Below are positions 42,526 through 53,294 of a stretch of DNA of 64,000 bases, piece after piece. Below the pieces are notes generated by a model. The model worked only from the letters and a program-made list of their open reading frames with translations. It had not been told where the DNA came from and ran no database searches. This DNA is from Arion vulgaris (taxonomy: Eukaryota > Mollusca > Gastropoda > Stylommatophora > Arionidae): contig CM036753.1 of assembly GCA_020796225.1 (NCBI GenBank), positions 74,467,865-74,531,864 of the forward strand, given 5' to 3'. Positions within the stretch are counted from its first letter, which is position 1, and each line of letters starts with the position of its first letter. The translations under genes and the position numbers were made by a program.

Positions 42526-43020
42526 GATGTGTAAAATGGAAGAGTTGAAGTATCAGCGACATGTCTTATTAATCGCAACCTTGGCTAAAGAGTTCATAAC
42601 TACTCCGTTACTATTTGAGATCACCGTACTGTGTAGTAGCCATCCCTGAATCCCCACATTCACATGAAAGCCATTCTAAAATGGTTCTTTTAGATTAAAT
42701 ACCCTGCTGCCATTCCTCGTCAGTGTCCACTGAATTTCTTGTGTTAACATTTCATAGTATCGCACTATGTGGACACGTAAACACCATCAACTGTTCAAAT
42801 GGGATTTCGTATTTCTTCCGTCCACCTTACATGCTTTTCAAATCAATGCTTGATTGTAACTCAGTCCCGGTCTTCCCAGGTCTTCTCACGTTTCACATAA
42901 TCACAGTAGTTTTCTCGCCGCAAGTGCTCGCTTTAAGATAATTTTCTGACGTTTCAAATATTGATTGGTATAAAATGTGGAGCCCCAGTAACACATGGGG
43001 CGACAACCTGTCAATACCAC
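42523..43020. other. No recognised feature
   Basis: Follows a (TA)n run (42493-42522). No motif or match noticed. Confidence 0.45.
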
Positions 43021-43024
43021 ACAA

Positions 43025-43210
43025 CCAAAAGCGAGTGAATCATTGATAACATCATCAGCACTCCACTTCCGTGAAAAACCATGTGTGCTCGATCTTTTTC
43101 TTACACGGGAAAACATCAGTGACGGTGCAGGAACTCCTTAGCACCGGCTAAAGTCCCTCATGTAATTTAAAGATGGTGAAAATGTTGGTAAAATTATTAT
43201 TGTAATGTTT
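43025..43210 (-). mobile_element. SINE-J copy
   Basis: cattgataacatcatcagca, ccatgtgtgctcgatct and aaacatcagtgacggtgc match the order of 28644-28870 and the complement of 61675-61800. Confidence 0.55.
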
Positions 43211-43284
43211 TAACTAATTTTACACAGTCAGCTGCTTTAAAAAAGTGTCAATGAACCATTTTTCATATTTCGAGGTACATTGGA

Positions 43285-43517
43285 TTATACGATGTTAGGC
43301 TCGTATTTTTCATTGACCGTCTGCATACAATGTGTGATGGGGTCAATATCACGTCGGCCGCTATTACTTCCTAGTGATTTACTTGGTAACTAATGAAGGC
43401 TAGGTCGACCTGAGAGCCCTTACGGTCGGAAAAATATTCCACGTCCACTGTTGAATTGAACCCAAACCCCGCGCCATATTAGGGAACTCACTTACAGCTA
43501 CGCTATGCAGCTCTCGC
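43285..43517 (-). mobile_element. SINE-A, opposite orientation
   Basis: gtatttttcattgaccgtc, tcacgtcggccgc, aggctaggtcgacctgagag, complementary B box tgaattgaaccc and agctacgctatgcagctctc. Head and body are complete; the tail is weak. Confidence 0.8.
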
Positions 43518-43594
43518 CTACTTTTATTTATTTTCAACTGCTAAGCTTCTTTTACGTGATCAACTTGTAATTATTGCGATTATTGTCGATCTCT

Positions 43595-43738
43595 GATAGG
43601 GCTAGGAACTAGATCTCATCTACACTGAGATTAGGGATCTCTGGAACTATATCCCGATCTCTCCACACGGAGAACATACCGAGTGCCGCTAGAGCAAGAA
43701 GCGAGCACATTGCCTCAACGCTGACCGAGTCACTCATT
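43595..43738 (-). mobile_element. SINE-G copy
   Basis: gctaggaactagatctc, gagattagggatctctgga and ctagagcaagaagcgagcac follow the order of 28975-29150. Confidence 0.65.
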
Positions 43739-43833
43739 ACAAAGCTGAGGTATACGCTAAATGTACTACATCTATTTACTAAAAGAATGCAGAAACTATT
43801 TTACTAAAAATGCTTTGAATATATAAATAAATT

Positions 43834-44136
43834 ATTCATGCACCGAATACATTGAAAGACAACAAATGCAGTGGTTTGGACATTTAATGAGCATGAAATA
43901 CAATCTACCACCAATAACATCATACAATAGAAAGAGATTAGGTACTAGAGCTAAGGGAAGACCAAGCAAAAAATGGATAGACAATATCAAGATCACACTA
44001 CATAAACGCGGATATAACACAACAAGGGCGACTCATCTGGCCCTAGAACGCAAATTAAAGCTCCCATCCCTATGCTTAACGGCAGGAGTGGACAGCCAAC
44101 TACATCTTCCACCTGGGAATAGACAATAGACAATTG
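43834..44136 (+). mobile_element. LINE-1 3' end, open frame
   Basis: The plus strand encodes CTEYIERQQMQWFGHLMSMK, YNRKRLGTRAKGRPSKKWID and THLALERKLKLPSL, then a Q-L-H-L-P-P-G-N-R-Q ending before a stop. It ends in gacaatagacaatt. The copy keeps its frame where the one at 779-2020 does not, so the intact tail extends about 55 residues past RPRK. Confidence 0.85.
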
Positions 44137-44139
44137 AGT

Positions 44140-44525
44140 AAATTATTAGGACCTCCTACAGTAATTTACGAGCTTTATATAAACGCGAAGCAGTACTATA
44201 AAATGAAAAACATCGAATATTGTGATCGAAAGTTAAAAGTTGGGTAAGAACATTAAAAAAAATTGTCTTTAAGTTTGTTCTGGCCTGAACACTGGTAAAA
44301 CACATTTAACGGTAGTAGATTTTTGTTTTATTTCCGCTAGAGACAGCAGCCATAAACATGATTTGGTCAAGAAAACAAGCATTACTACAACTGACTTCAA
44401 GGGTTAACTAACATTTTTTTTTAAAATTATTTTAGTCACGGCACGTACACCCCATCAGAATTACGTCGGTATCAATGACATGCCTTTATGAAACCCATCT
44501 ATCGGTGATAAATATATATTGTTTT
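44140..44525. other. No recognised feature
   Basis: AT-rich, no motif noticed. Confidence 0.45.
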
Positions 44526-44529
44526 TTCC

Positions 44530-44728
44530 TTATCCAGAAGCACTTGAGCTTTTCAGCTCTTTTGATCGGTGCCATGGACATCGTAACCCTTCGGTTCGGT
44601 GCTACAAAAACCGTAAATCTGGAGAGCCTTTGGCTTTACTGTAAGCCCGCGGAATTGAGCCCGCACTCACAGGGAGCTTGTTACCCGTCGTCTAGTGCGC
44701 TACGAACACGCTGGGCAGGCGGGCATCT
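44530..44728 (-). mobile_element. SINE-F
   Basis: tccagaagcacttgagc, catcgtaacccttcggttcg, complementary B box ggaattgagccc and a head ending gaacacgctgggcaggcggg. Tail complement is tttttt at 44520-44530. Confidence 0.8.
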
Positions 44729-44879
44729 ATATGTAGTATACAAATCCATATACAAACAAATATAAGTATATATATATATATTATACACATATATACACGC
44801 AATAGCCTTTTGGTAACCTGTTTTTGACACTTATAAGGTTTACACAACAAATTTCCATTGTTGTCCTTCTGCCGCTTCT

Positions 44880-44955
44880 GTGGCTAATGCCGTTGGGGCA
44901 CTGGGGTCCTTGCGTTCCGAATAAGTCTGGTTCGAGTCCGGACTTGGTCTTCTTT
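44880..44955 (+). mobile_element. tRNA-like fragment
   Basis: taatgccgttggggcac and ctggttcgagtccgg (B box) are spaced as in a tRNA-derived SINE head. A functional tRNA is unlikely: no closed acceptor stem. Confidence 0.4.
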
Positions 44956-45060
44956 TACCATTCGCAGTTCATCAGAGAGCTGTCCTAACCAATGACCCAA
45001 CTAGCATACTCATACGTGACCACTCCACCTCCATCTTCGTATTTTTATGATAGTCAGCAT

Positions 45061-45571
45061 CATAGGTTTCCAAACTTTTTCTGCCACCGCCCACTTTGCA
45101 GGATATAACCTTCGTAACGCCCCTCTCCATTTAACAGCTTTCCAACCCCCAACACCCCATAGATATACATAGATATACATAGATATACATAGATATACAT
45201 AGATATACATGCTCTATTTCCTTTTTGACATAGAACATTTATATATATTTCTGTAATACATGATCAATTTTCAAATGACTTTATACAAAAAATATAAATG
45301 AAATAGAAAATTGAGGAAAAAATGGATCGTGTTAGATGAGCATAAGATGAATTAAAATGCAGAATTTAAATTTTAATTGATTATTCAATCACAAAATCAC
45401 GAAAATCATTTATTTTAAAATATATATTATTAATTTCTTCTATAAGTAGCCACCGATCCCTAATCGCCTGAACTTCCCCCTTTGCCCCAAATGCTTCTAA
45501 ACCCACTATCGCCCCCTAGATGGCGTCAGCATCCACTGCGGGGGCGGTACCGCCCACTTCGGGAATCTATG
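45061..45571. mobile_element. Non-autonomous hAT-like element, copy 2, with internal array
   Basis: Shares aagatgaattaaaatgcaga, aaatagaaaattga and gcggtaccgccc with 2868-3270 in the same order. The ends cataggtttcc and the complement of gggaatctatg are the decayed inverted repeat. The flanking 8-mers gtcagcat and gtctacct agree at five positions. agatatacat is repeated five times at 45161-45210 and is absent from the other copy. Confidence 0.75.
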
Positions 45572-45606
45572 GTCTACCTACATTGATGCACATTTTCTTC
45601 CTTTCA

Positions 45607-45693
45607 GACGCTTTTTGTTTTTCATCTTTTTGTTTTTCATCTTTTTGTTTTTCATCTTTTTGTTTTTCATCTTTTTGTTTTTCATCTTTTTGG
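45607..45693. repeat. 15-bp array, about six units
   Basis: ctttttgtttttcat repeated head to tail. Confidence 0.9.
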
Positions 45694-45719
45694 TCAGAAA
45701 ATAGATATAATTGTATTTG

Positions 45720-46036
45720 GAAGGAGACAAATAAAGAGAGTGAGAGAGAGAATAAGACAAATAAAGAGAGTGAGAGAGAGAATAAGACAAATAAAGAGAG
45801 TGAGAGAGAGAGAATAAGACAAATAAAGAGAGTGAGAGAGAGAATAAGACAAATAAAGAGAGTGAGAGAGAGAATAAGACAAATAAAGAGAGTGAGAGAG
45901 AGAATAAGACAAATAAAGAGAGTGAGAGAGAGAATAAGACAAATAAAGAGAGTGAGAGAGAGAATAAGACAAATAAAGAGAGTGAGAGAGAGAATAAGAC
46001 AAATAAAGAGAGTGAGAGAGAGAATAAGACAAATAA
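45720..46036. repeat. 30-bp purine-rich array, about ten units
   Basis: The unit aataagacaaataaagagag plus tgagagagag repeats nearly unchanged. From 46037 to about 46440 the same purine bias continues as irregular GA/GACAGA sequence, so about 700 bp has a strongly purine-biased plus strand. The long frames over it are by-products. Confidence 0.95.
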
Positions 46037-46720
46037 AGATAAAATGAAACAGAGAGAGAGAGATAATGAGACAGACATATACAGAATTAGACTGAGAGAG
46101 AGAAAGAGAGATAGAACAAGAAAATGAAACATGATGAACTAGTATGATACAGAAAGAGATAAGTAGACGGCGACAGCGATTGAGATAGAGATTACGACGG
46201 AAAGAAAGAAACTAACTGATAAAATAAAACCAAGAAAACAACAGAGAGGGTGAAAGAAAAAGAGACAGAATGAAACAAAAAGAGTGAGAAAGAGACAGAT
46301 AAAGAATGAGAAAGATAAGATAGAGGGCCAGGCAGAGCCAGATAGAGACAGGGGGAAATGGACACAGAGAGAAAAATAGAAAGAGAGAGAAATAGAAATA
46401 GAACGAGAGATAGAGAATGAGACAAATAGATAAACAATGAACGTAGAGTTGTTAGTCAAACCACACATCTGATGTACGGTTACAACAACTTTTGACATTA
46501 ACCAATAAGTACCAGTCAGTTAGATACAACATTTGTTGGTATTGATTGACTGATATTGTGTTACAAAAACGAAGATGTTCCTTCATTCAACACCTCAAGT
46601 CAGACAAGATCAACTCCCCAATGACTGACCGACCTCTCCTGCGCTATTTGTTGCATTTTTGACAGACCACGAAAGTTCAGAAGGGCAGACTTGTCTAACG
46701 TACATACTCTATTTTCACAG

Positions 46721-47149
46721 CTAAAACACACTATATTTCAGCATAATCAGAATTTCTAATTCATTTGTTGTCAGTAAGTTCAAATCTGTATGTGAATTAA
46801 ATGAAATCATTCTTACTAGATCTAATTCAAATGACAAATTGGTAGATAGTGGAAAAGAGTGTAAATATTTTAGAAATAGTTCATTATTGAAATAACTTAT
46901 AAACCGTCTGAATGTTACATTATTTGTATATCGTACGTCTCTTGTATACACTAATATACCATAGATTCAAAGTTTGTTGAAATATGTAAAAGTAAGACTA
47001 TTCTTTCCAGAGAATACTAAAACACCATCATAATAGTCTTTAATCATAATCTTCATGATTAGATGTATACCTTTCACCAATTCGATTATTAAAACAAGCC
47101 TTCGAACTCTGATGCATGCAGCATTATTAGTTATAAATCCCTCCCACAT
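46721..47149 (-). other. Unrecognised AT-rich open stretch with one in-frame stop
   Basis: Read on the minus strand from ATG at 47147-47149, one frame runs about 143 codons to 46721. It is broken once by TGA at 46967-46969. It begins MWEGFITNNAACIRVRRL and later has VTFRRFISYFNNELFLKYL. The residue mix (basic, hydrophobic, Asn-rich) is more protein-like than neighbouring frames, but I recognise no domain. It may be a decayed gene or chance in AT-rich DNA. Confidence 0.3.
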
Positions 47150-47344
47150 TTTCTCTGTTGATGTACTGGTCTAGCAACCCACCCCCTCCAATTGCTATAA
47201 TGTTCTAGTTACAGCAGTGTAACTGTAATATCAATATATTCAAAGCAAAGCTACACACCATGTGAACACTGGAAATGTTTCAAAATTAATTTCTCTTGTG
47301 TCACAGGAATCTAGTAGTTGACTAAGATAATGCGTAATCAGCTT

Positions 47345-48425
47345 TTTGACCTCAGAGATGAGACAGCAAAAACAACAACAAGACACATACTGACTGTAGA
47401 AACAACATTAAGACATAATACTGTTTATAAAGCACCATTAAGACCTATGAGAACTTCAGAAGCAACACTAATGCCAATGATGGCTGCAGAAGCAACACTA
47501 AAACCTATACAGACTGCAGGAACAACCCTAAAACCTATGCAGACTGCAGAAACAACACTAAAACTTATGCGGACTGCAGAAACAATACTAAAACTTATGC
47601 AGACTGCAGAAACAACCCTAAAACTTATGCGGACTGCAGAAACAATACCAAAACTTATGCAGACTGCAGAAACAACACTAAAACTTATGCAGACTGTAGA
47701 AACAATACCAAAACTTATGCAGACTGCAGAAACAACACTAAAACTTATGCGGACTGCAGAAACAATACCAAAACTTATGCAGACTGCAGAAACAACACTA
47801 AAACTTATGCAGACTGTAGAAGCAACACTAAAACTTATGCGCACTGCAGAAACAACACTAAAACTTATGCAGACTGTAGAAGCAACACTAAAACTTATGC
47901 GGACTGCAGAAACAATACTAAAATGTATGCAGACTGCAGAAACAACACTAAAACTTATGCGGACTGCAGAAACAATACTAAAATGTATGCAGACTGCAGA
48001 AACAACACTAAAACTTATGCAGACTGTAGAAGCAACACTAAAACTTATGCGCACTGCAGAAACAACACTAAAACTTATGCAGACTGTAGAAGCAACACTA
48101 AAACTTATGCAGACTGCAGAAACAATACTAAAACTTATGCAGACTGCAGAAACAACACTAAAACCTATGCGGACGACTGCAGAAATAATACTAAAATCTA
48201 CGGACTACAGAAACAACACTAAAACCTACGGACTACAGAAACAACACTAAAACCTACGGACTACAGAAGGAACACCAAAACCTATGCGGACTGCAGAAGC
48301 AACACTAATACAATGAGAACTGCAGGAATAGAAACTAAAACCTATGAGGACTGCAGAAAGAACACTAAGACTAATGGGAACTGCAAAGACAACATTAAAA
48401 CCTTGGACTACAAGAACAACTTCAA
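47345..48425. repeat. 30-bp minisatellite, about 30 units, containing a 310-codon frame
   Basis: The unit acactaaaacttatgcagac plus tgcagaaaca repeats perfectly in the middle and decays at both ends. The plus-strand frame 47318-48250 encodes a decapeptide repeat of the form L-K-L-M-Q-T-A-E-T-T. The minus strand is also open for 209 codons. The flanking decayed units contain indels and lose the frame. No signal peptide or non-repetitive domain is present. I treat it as a satellite, with a coding role possible but unsupported. Confidence 0.9.
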
Positions 48426-48429
48426 GATC

Positions 48430-49085
48430 AATAGACCATAATGTGTTTTTCGATTTTCAGATTTTCAAGGTAGTAATTTTAATTACACGCTTCCTTCGTC
48501 CATCTTAGCTGAAATTGGTGTTTTAAAAAACGGTCCAAGTAAAAATGGGGTGTATTCGCGAACTGGCCAGGTTTAAAACAATTATGTCAATTATCTATTA
48601 TCGGTGGTAGGGAATCAGTACAGTGTCCCCTATGTTGCCGCTGCAGCAATAAACAGTTAAGAAAGCTCCCTCGTCGTCCTACTATTGCTAGAATGATATA
48701 ATTCTGGTTCATATCTGGACAGGCAGATCATTTACAGGCCCCCTAGCTCAACAGCGTAGCTGTTCATAATAGTATGTATGAAGTAGAAAATGCGCTCCTT
48801 TGATGGAAGAAGAAGAAGATCGATCTGCGACCATATCCACAAATTTTACTCTAGAAAAGTGACATAAGATATCAAATACAAACATTAGCTACAGGGTAGA
48901 CTGTTGCAACTTGAGAACCAGAATGAAACATTGAGAACACATTAATAATGCATGAATGATTAGTCAATGACTTGAAGGGATTAAGTCAAAATCAGACGTA
49001 CTAAAAGATACATTGATTATTTGATATTATGTTAGAAAATACTTCATGAATGATTAAGGAGCAAGATTAAGATGGAAATAATGGA
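48430..49085. other. No recognised feature
   Basis: AT-rich with no motif noticed. Confidence 0.45.
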
Positions 49086-49089
49086 ATGT

Positions 49090-49600
49090 TAAGTTTTCTT
49101 TATCTTCTTCTTTCTTCTTCTTTTGTCGTACCACGGCTACCGGGATGTTGCCTAGCGTCATGGTTTTCTGTTTTTGTCTTGAACTGTTCAGGTGGCTTGT
49201 GTGATAGTTATTTTTGCTCTTTGATAGGATTCTGCTTGGCTATCTAACCATCTTTTCGTTATCTTCCTCTTGCCTTCTTTCCTGATGTTTTGTTGTAGAA
49301 GACTGTATACTGTGGAGTTTGAATGCTTTCTTATTAAGTGGCCAAACCACTTCATTCTTTGTTTCTCAATGTAATTCAAGCATTGTTCTGTGCCAACTTT
49401 CTTTCTTATATTGATGTTGGTGACTCTGTCTTTGTTGGTGACTCTGTCTTTGTTGGTGACTCTGTCTTTGTTGGTGACTCTGTCTTTGTTGGTGACTCTG
49501 TCTTTGTTGGTGTTATTGGTAACTTTAGGCAGCCACCGTATTTTACATGTAATTATTTTTTGGACTGTGCTTTTTTCATTGTCCATGTTAATACAAAGTT
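49090..49600 (-). mobile_element. LINE-3b C-terminus with an internal 18-bp array
   Basis: The minus strand encodes STVQKIITCKIRWLPK, then five tandem TNKDRV units (49424-49513), then KVGTEQCLNYIEKQRMKWF, GHLIRKHSNSTVY, KRWLDSQAESYQRAKITITQ. The GAA tail follows at 49105-49120. Elsewhere in the family the R-x-R-N-E-D-I-R-like segment is single copy, so the array is an expansion inside coding sequence that kept the frame. Confidence 0.85.
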
Positions 49601-49839
49601 AGTATGAAATATTATTATCATCTGTTGTTTAGCTGTCAGAGAGACTTTCGGGTGCCTTAACAAAGGGGATATCTGGTAGATTACAGTATTTGCTTTTTAC
49701 ACTCTTGTCTCTCTGTCTGGACTATCGTCTTTTATGTATATGCTTCGTAAGTAGTTGAATTTTGCACTTGGTTGATTGTAGTGCCATTGACATGAATACT
49801 TAGTTTATTATGTGCTCCCATATTCCATATTAATGAGCG

Positions 49840-50400
49840 GAAAATCATAATCACAGAGATGAGGTGTCTTAGAAGAGCTGCAGGTGTGACAATAAGAGAC
49901 AAAATTAGAAATGAAGAAATCAGGAGACTGGATGTGAAACCATTCATGCAATTCATAAAAGAATAACAGATTAAATGGTTTGAACACCTGACCAGAATGC
50001 CCTGGTATCGCCTACCACAGAGAGCCACACAGAAAAGTATAATGAGTACAAGGCAAGAGGAAGACAACGCAAAATATGGAGCGACGGCATCAAGAACAGC
50101 CTTACGAACATGAATATCAGTTTACAAAGTGCCTTAAAAACAAGCACACACAAGATCACTACGTTTCACTCCCAACACTTCAAAAGAAATGGTGGAAGAA
50201 GAACAAGCACACACAAGATCACTACGTTTCACCCCAACACTTCCATAAAAAGTAATGGTGGAAGAGAAGAACAACACACAGATCACTCGTTTCACAACAC
50301 TTCCATAAGAAGTAAATGGTGGAAGAAAGAACAAGCACACAAGATCACTCGTTTCACAACACTTCCATAAAAGTAAATGGTGGAAGAGAAGAAGATATTC
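49840..50400 (+). mobile_element. LINE-3a 3' end with a four-fold repeated tail
   Basis: VTIRDKIRNEEIRRLDVKP, IKWFEHLTRMPWYRLPQRAT and a G-R-Q-R-K tail match 5880-6090. The terminal segment caagcacacacaagatcac, tacgtttcac, aacacttccataaaagtaa, ggtggaagaagaa occurs four times (about 50145-50398). The copy at 6160-6252 has it once. Confidence 0.8.
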
Positions 50401-50449
50401 CATATTTTGGTTTTAGTGATCTTCAATGTTTCTTTACACTTTGTTTTAC

Positions 50450-50700
50450 AGCTACTACTGAACTTCATCAAGAAATAACAAATTAAATGGTTCTATCACA
50501 TCAGCAGATTATCAACAGACAGTGCGTCTCAAAGAGTAATGCTGCTCGAATACACTGGATACACAGCACAATTCCGTCCACGAAAAAAGTGAAACTCAGA
50601 AATAACAGTGGTGATCAAAAACAATGCGTGAAGCGCATACAAAAACCCGTTCTATAAATATCTTCTTATCCTGAAGCTATGAGGCAAAACAGGATTATAG
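50450..50700 (+). mobile_element. LINE-9 C-terminal fragment
   Basis: FIKK, a stop, QIKWFYHISRLSTDSASQRV, LLEYTGYTAQFRPRK with a broken frame downstream. It shares the K-W-F-x-x-I-S-R-L motif with 34956-35150. Followed by a (CT)n run at 50729-50762. Confidence 0.7.
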
Positions 50701-50722
50701 AAATAAAAGCAAAAACTGTTCG

Positions 50723-50763
<41 letters not shown>

Positions 50764-50942
50764 AATACCTACAAGATTGTAACAAAAATAATGTAAGTTG
50801 CCAGTGTTAAATTATTAACTAGTAACGTTTTACCATTAAAAATGTCGTTATGTACGCTCTAAGTAAGAAACTTTCGTAAGTTTATCTTGAGTAAAAACCT
50901 TATACGTTTCATTTTGAATTATAATTCAATGACTTATTTTTT

Positions 50943-51183
50943 TTTTTCTTCTAACACTCCACATAGACCACTTGTTAACCACTTGTGAATTGTATGTGAT
51001 CTGAGCCTAAGAGTGACTGTACGTTGTACCAGTTATGCGCCTACATGTATTCCAGCACATCCGATTTCTGCTATATTTATTTTACTAGGTAGCTTCCTAA
51101 GTCCCTACCTCAGGAGCTTCTTAAGACATGATTTTTAGGTCACAGTGTTATTATTCTTTGCTCCCCTTGTGAGCTCCCGGAAA
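50943..51183 (-). mobile_element. SINE-B, opposite orientation
   Basis: tagaccacttgttaaccac, gatctgagcctaagagtgac, gcgcctacatgtattccag, taagacatgatttttaggtc and ctttgctccccttgtgag. Moderately diverged. Confidence 0.8.
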
Positions 51184-51189
51184 AACTTA

Positions 51190-51640
51190 GGCGACTTAAA
51201 GTTCAAATTATTCGATAAATGTATACCTCCCATTTTTACTATATCGAAATCCTGATCGATCTACTAGAATTCAAACATGTCAACATGATCAATATTTCGG
51301 AGAAAACAAGATTCAATTGCACTTGTTCACCAAGCTCGTGTACACTACAGTATACGCTCATGTCTCTTCACATTTGCTTGTTTTTCATTCCTGTTGTTGA
51401 TTTCATGATGTTAGTTTACCATCTTACACGGTTGATTTGATCGATGAAGCACGAGGTTTCTCTCAGCATGTCAGGATAAAGTAGACAAGATGAACTTGTT
51501 GTTTTATCCTGATCTTTCTCCGTTTAATTCCATTTATATATATATATATATACATTAAAAGAAAGTTGAGCATTGCTTGGAAAACTAAAGAACTAACTAA
51601 CCTATGGAGGAACTAACAAGAACATAAATCCATATTTAAA
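51190..51640. other. No recognised feature apart from a short AT run
   Basis: (at)n at 51534-51552; otherwise nothing supported. Confidence 0.45.
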
Positions 51641-51644
51641 GCCT

Positions 51645-52136
51645 GATTTTATCTTGCAACATATGCATTTTATCTTGGCAACATATGCATTTTATCTTGA
51701 CAACATATGCATTTTATCTTGCAACATATGCATTTTATCTTGCAACATATGCATTTTTATTGCACATATGCATTTTATCTTGGCAACATATGCATTTTAT
51801 CTTGGCAACATATGCATTTTATCTTGGCAACATTGCATTTATCTTGGCAACATATGCATTTTATCTTGGCAACATATGCATTTTATCTTGGCAACATATG
51901 CATTTTATCTTGAACATATGCATTTTATCTTGGCAACATATGCATTTTATCTTGGCAACATATGCATTTTATCTTGGCAACATATGCATTTTATCTTGGC
52001 AACATATGCATTTATCTTGGCAACATATGCATTTTATCTTGGCAACATATGCATTTTTATCTTGCAACATATGCATTTTTATCTTGGCAACATATGCATT
52101 TTATCTTGTAACATATGCATTTTATCTTGGCAACAT
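51645..52136. repeat. 22-bp minisatellite, about 22 units, merging into LINE-6
   Basis: The unit catatgcattttatcttggcaa repeats with occasional 1-3 bp losses. The last unit reads tatcttggcaacatatg and continues as tttgtgagacatgaaac. That is the LINE-6 codon run for A-T-Y-V-C-E-T-W, so the array appears to be an amplification of LINE coding sequence. Confidence 0.9.
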
Positions 52137-52555
52137 ATGTTTGTGAGACATGAAACATTGACAAAGCGGCAGAGAAGATCGTTAATGTTTTTGAATGCTA
52201 ATACTACAGAAGAGTACTTAGAATATCATGGACAGAAAAACGAACACACGATTCTGTTCTGCAACAGTTTGATACTAGAGAGGGTTTACTAATTGAGAGC
52301 ATAAAAAGTAGGAAAATTAAATATTTCGGATTCATCAAACGACATGAGTGCCTAGAGAAAATAATTTTGGAAGGAATGGTGCCTGGAAGAAAAATGAGAG
52401 GAAGACCTAGAAGACGATGGGTGCTAGATGTCATTGACGATCTGAGAATACCCGCTGCTGACGCCGACCAACTTGCACAGAACAAAGTTTTTCAGGACTG
52501 CTGTCATGGGAGCCAGGTTCCGGAAGGGACAAGCTACTTGATGATGATGATACAT
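52133..52555 (+). mobile_element. LINE-6 C-terminus
   Basis: YVCETWNIDKAAEKIVNVFE, then YYRRVLRISWTEKRTHDSVL, then KYFGFIKRHECLEKII, LEGMVPGRKMRGRPRRRW and VLDVIDDLRIPAADADQLAQ, ending SYLMMM from a gatgatgatga tail. The last part is open (52367-52567). One frameshift is near 52195 and one stop near 52290. Confidence 0.85.
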
Positions 52556-52564
52556 TACCCTAAT

Positions 52565-52735
52565 TGATTTTATAACAATAGTAGTTCGAAGTGGCGTATG
52601 TACTTGTGATAGTAGTTCGAAGTGGCGTATGTACTTGTGATAGTAGTTCGAAGTGGCGTATGGACTCGTGATAGTATTTCGAAGTGGCGTATGGACTCGT
52701 GCTCTGATCATGGTCAATTAGGCCTAAATTAATAG
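52565..52735. repeat. 31-bp repeat, four units (member 1 of a three-member set)
   Basis: gtgatagtagttcgaagtgg plus cgtatgtactt recurs, preceded by ttttataacaatag and followed by gtcaattaggcctaaatt. The same frame sequences surround the sets at 53037-53205 and 53479-53765. Confidence 0.85.
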
Positions 52736-52753
52736 TATGCGCTTGCCTTAGAT

Positions 52754-53008
52754 GCCATATCGCCCATGTGGTTTCCGAGGCTCGCAAGGGAAGCAAAGAA
52801 TAGTAACACTGCGACCTACAAAGCATGTCATAAGAGCCGACAGAGGTAGGGGCCTAGGAAGCCACCTAATCAATAAAAGCGCTGCAGAAATCGGATATGC
52901 TGTAGACGCATAACTAGCACAACATACAGTGGCTCTTAGGCTTGGATCACATACAAATCACAAGTGGTTAACAAGTGGTCGATATGGAGCACTTGAAGAA
53001 GAAGAAAA
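52754..53008 (+). mobile_element. SINE-B, plus orientation
   Basis: atcgcccatgtggtttccg, gcaaagaatagtaaca, gcatgtcataagagccgac, ggcttggatcacatac and acaagtggtcgatatgg, with a gaagaagaag tail. Lies between members 1 and 2 of the 31-bp repeat set. Confidence 0.85.
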
Positions 53009-53036
53009 CGAAGATAATATACACTACCCTCATTTA

Positions 53037-53205
53037 ATTTATAACAATAGTTGTTCGTAGGTGTAGGAGCTCGGGCTCTGATCTGTGTTAATTAGGCCTA
53101 AACTTATCGGATGTACCTGCTCTTTATACGCAGGATGTACCTGCTCTTTATACGCAGGATGTACCTGCTCTTTATACGCAGGATGTACCTGCTCTTTCTC
53201 TTTTT
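53037..53205. repeat. 24-bp repeat, about four units (member 2 of the set)
   Basis: After ataacaatagttgttcg and attaggcctaaacttatcgg comes atgtacctgctctttatacg plus cagg, repeated. Here the expanded unit differs from members 1 and 3. Confidence 0.85.
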
Positions 53206-53294
53206 CCGTTCTTAGATACATATACACTTTAAAATTCCGTTTTTAGAGACACTTTAAAAATACAATTTTCCTTAACCTTTTCAGACCTTAAGGT

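Noticed and set aside
45520..46132. Long frames of 175 and 184 codons over the GA-rich array
   Set aside because: Open on both strands because the unit is 30 bp; composition is pure low complexity.
51654..52292. 212-codon frame over the 22-bp array
   Set aside because: The frame shifts through all three phases of a 22-bp repeat and ends in LINE-6 sequence; not a gene.
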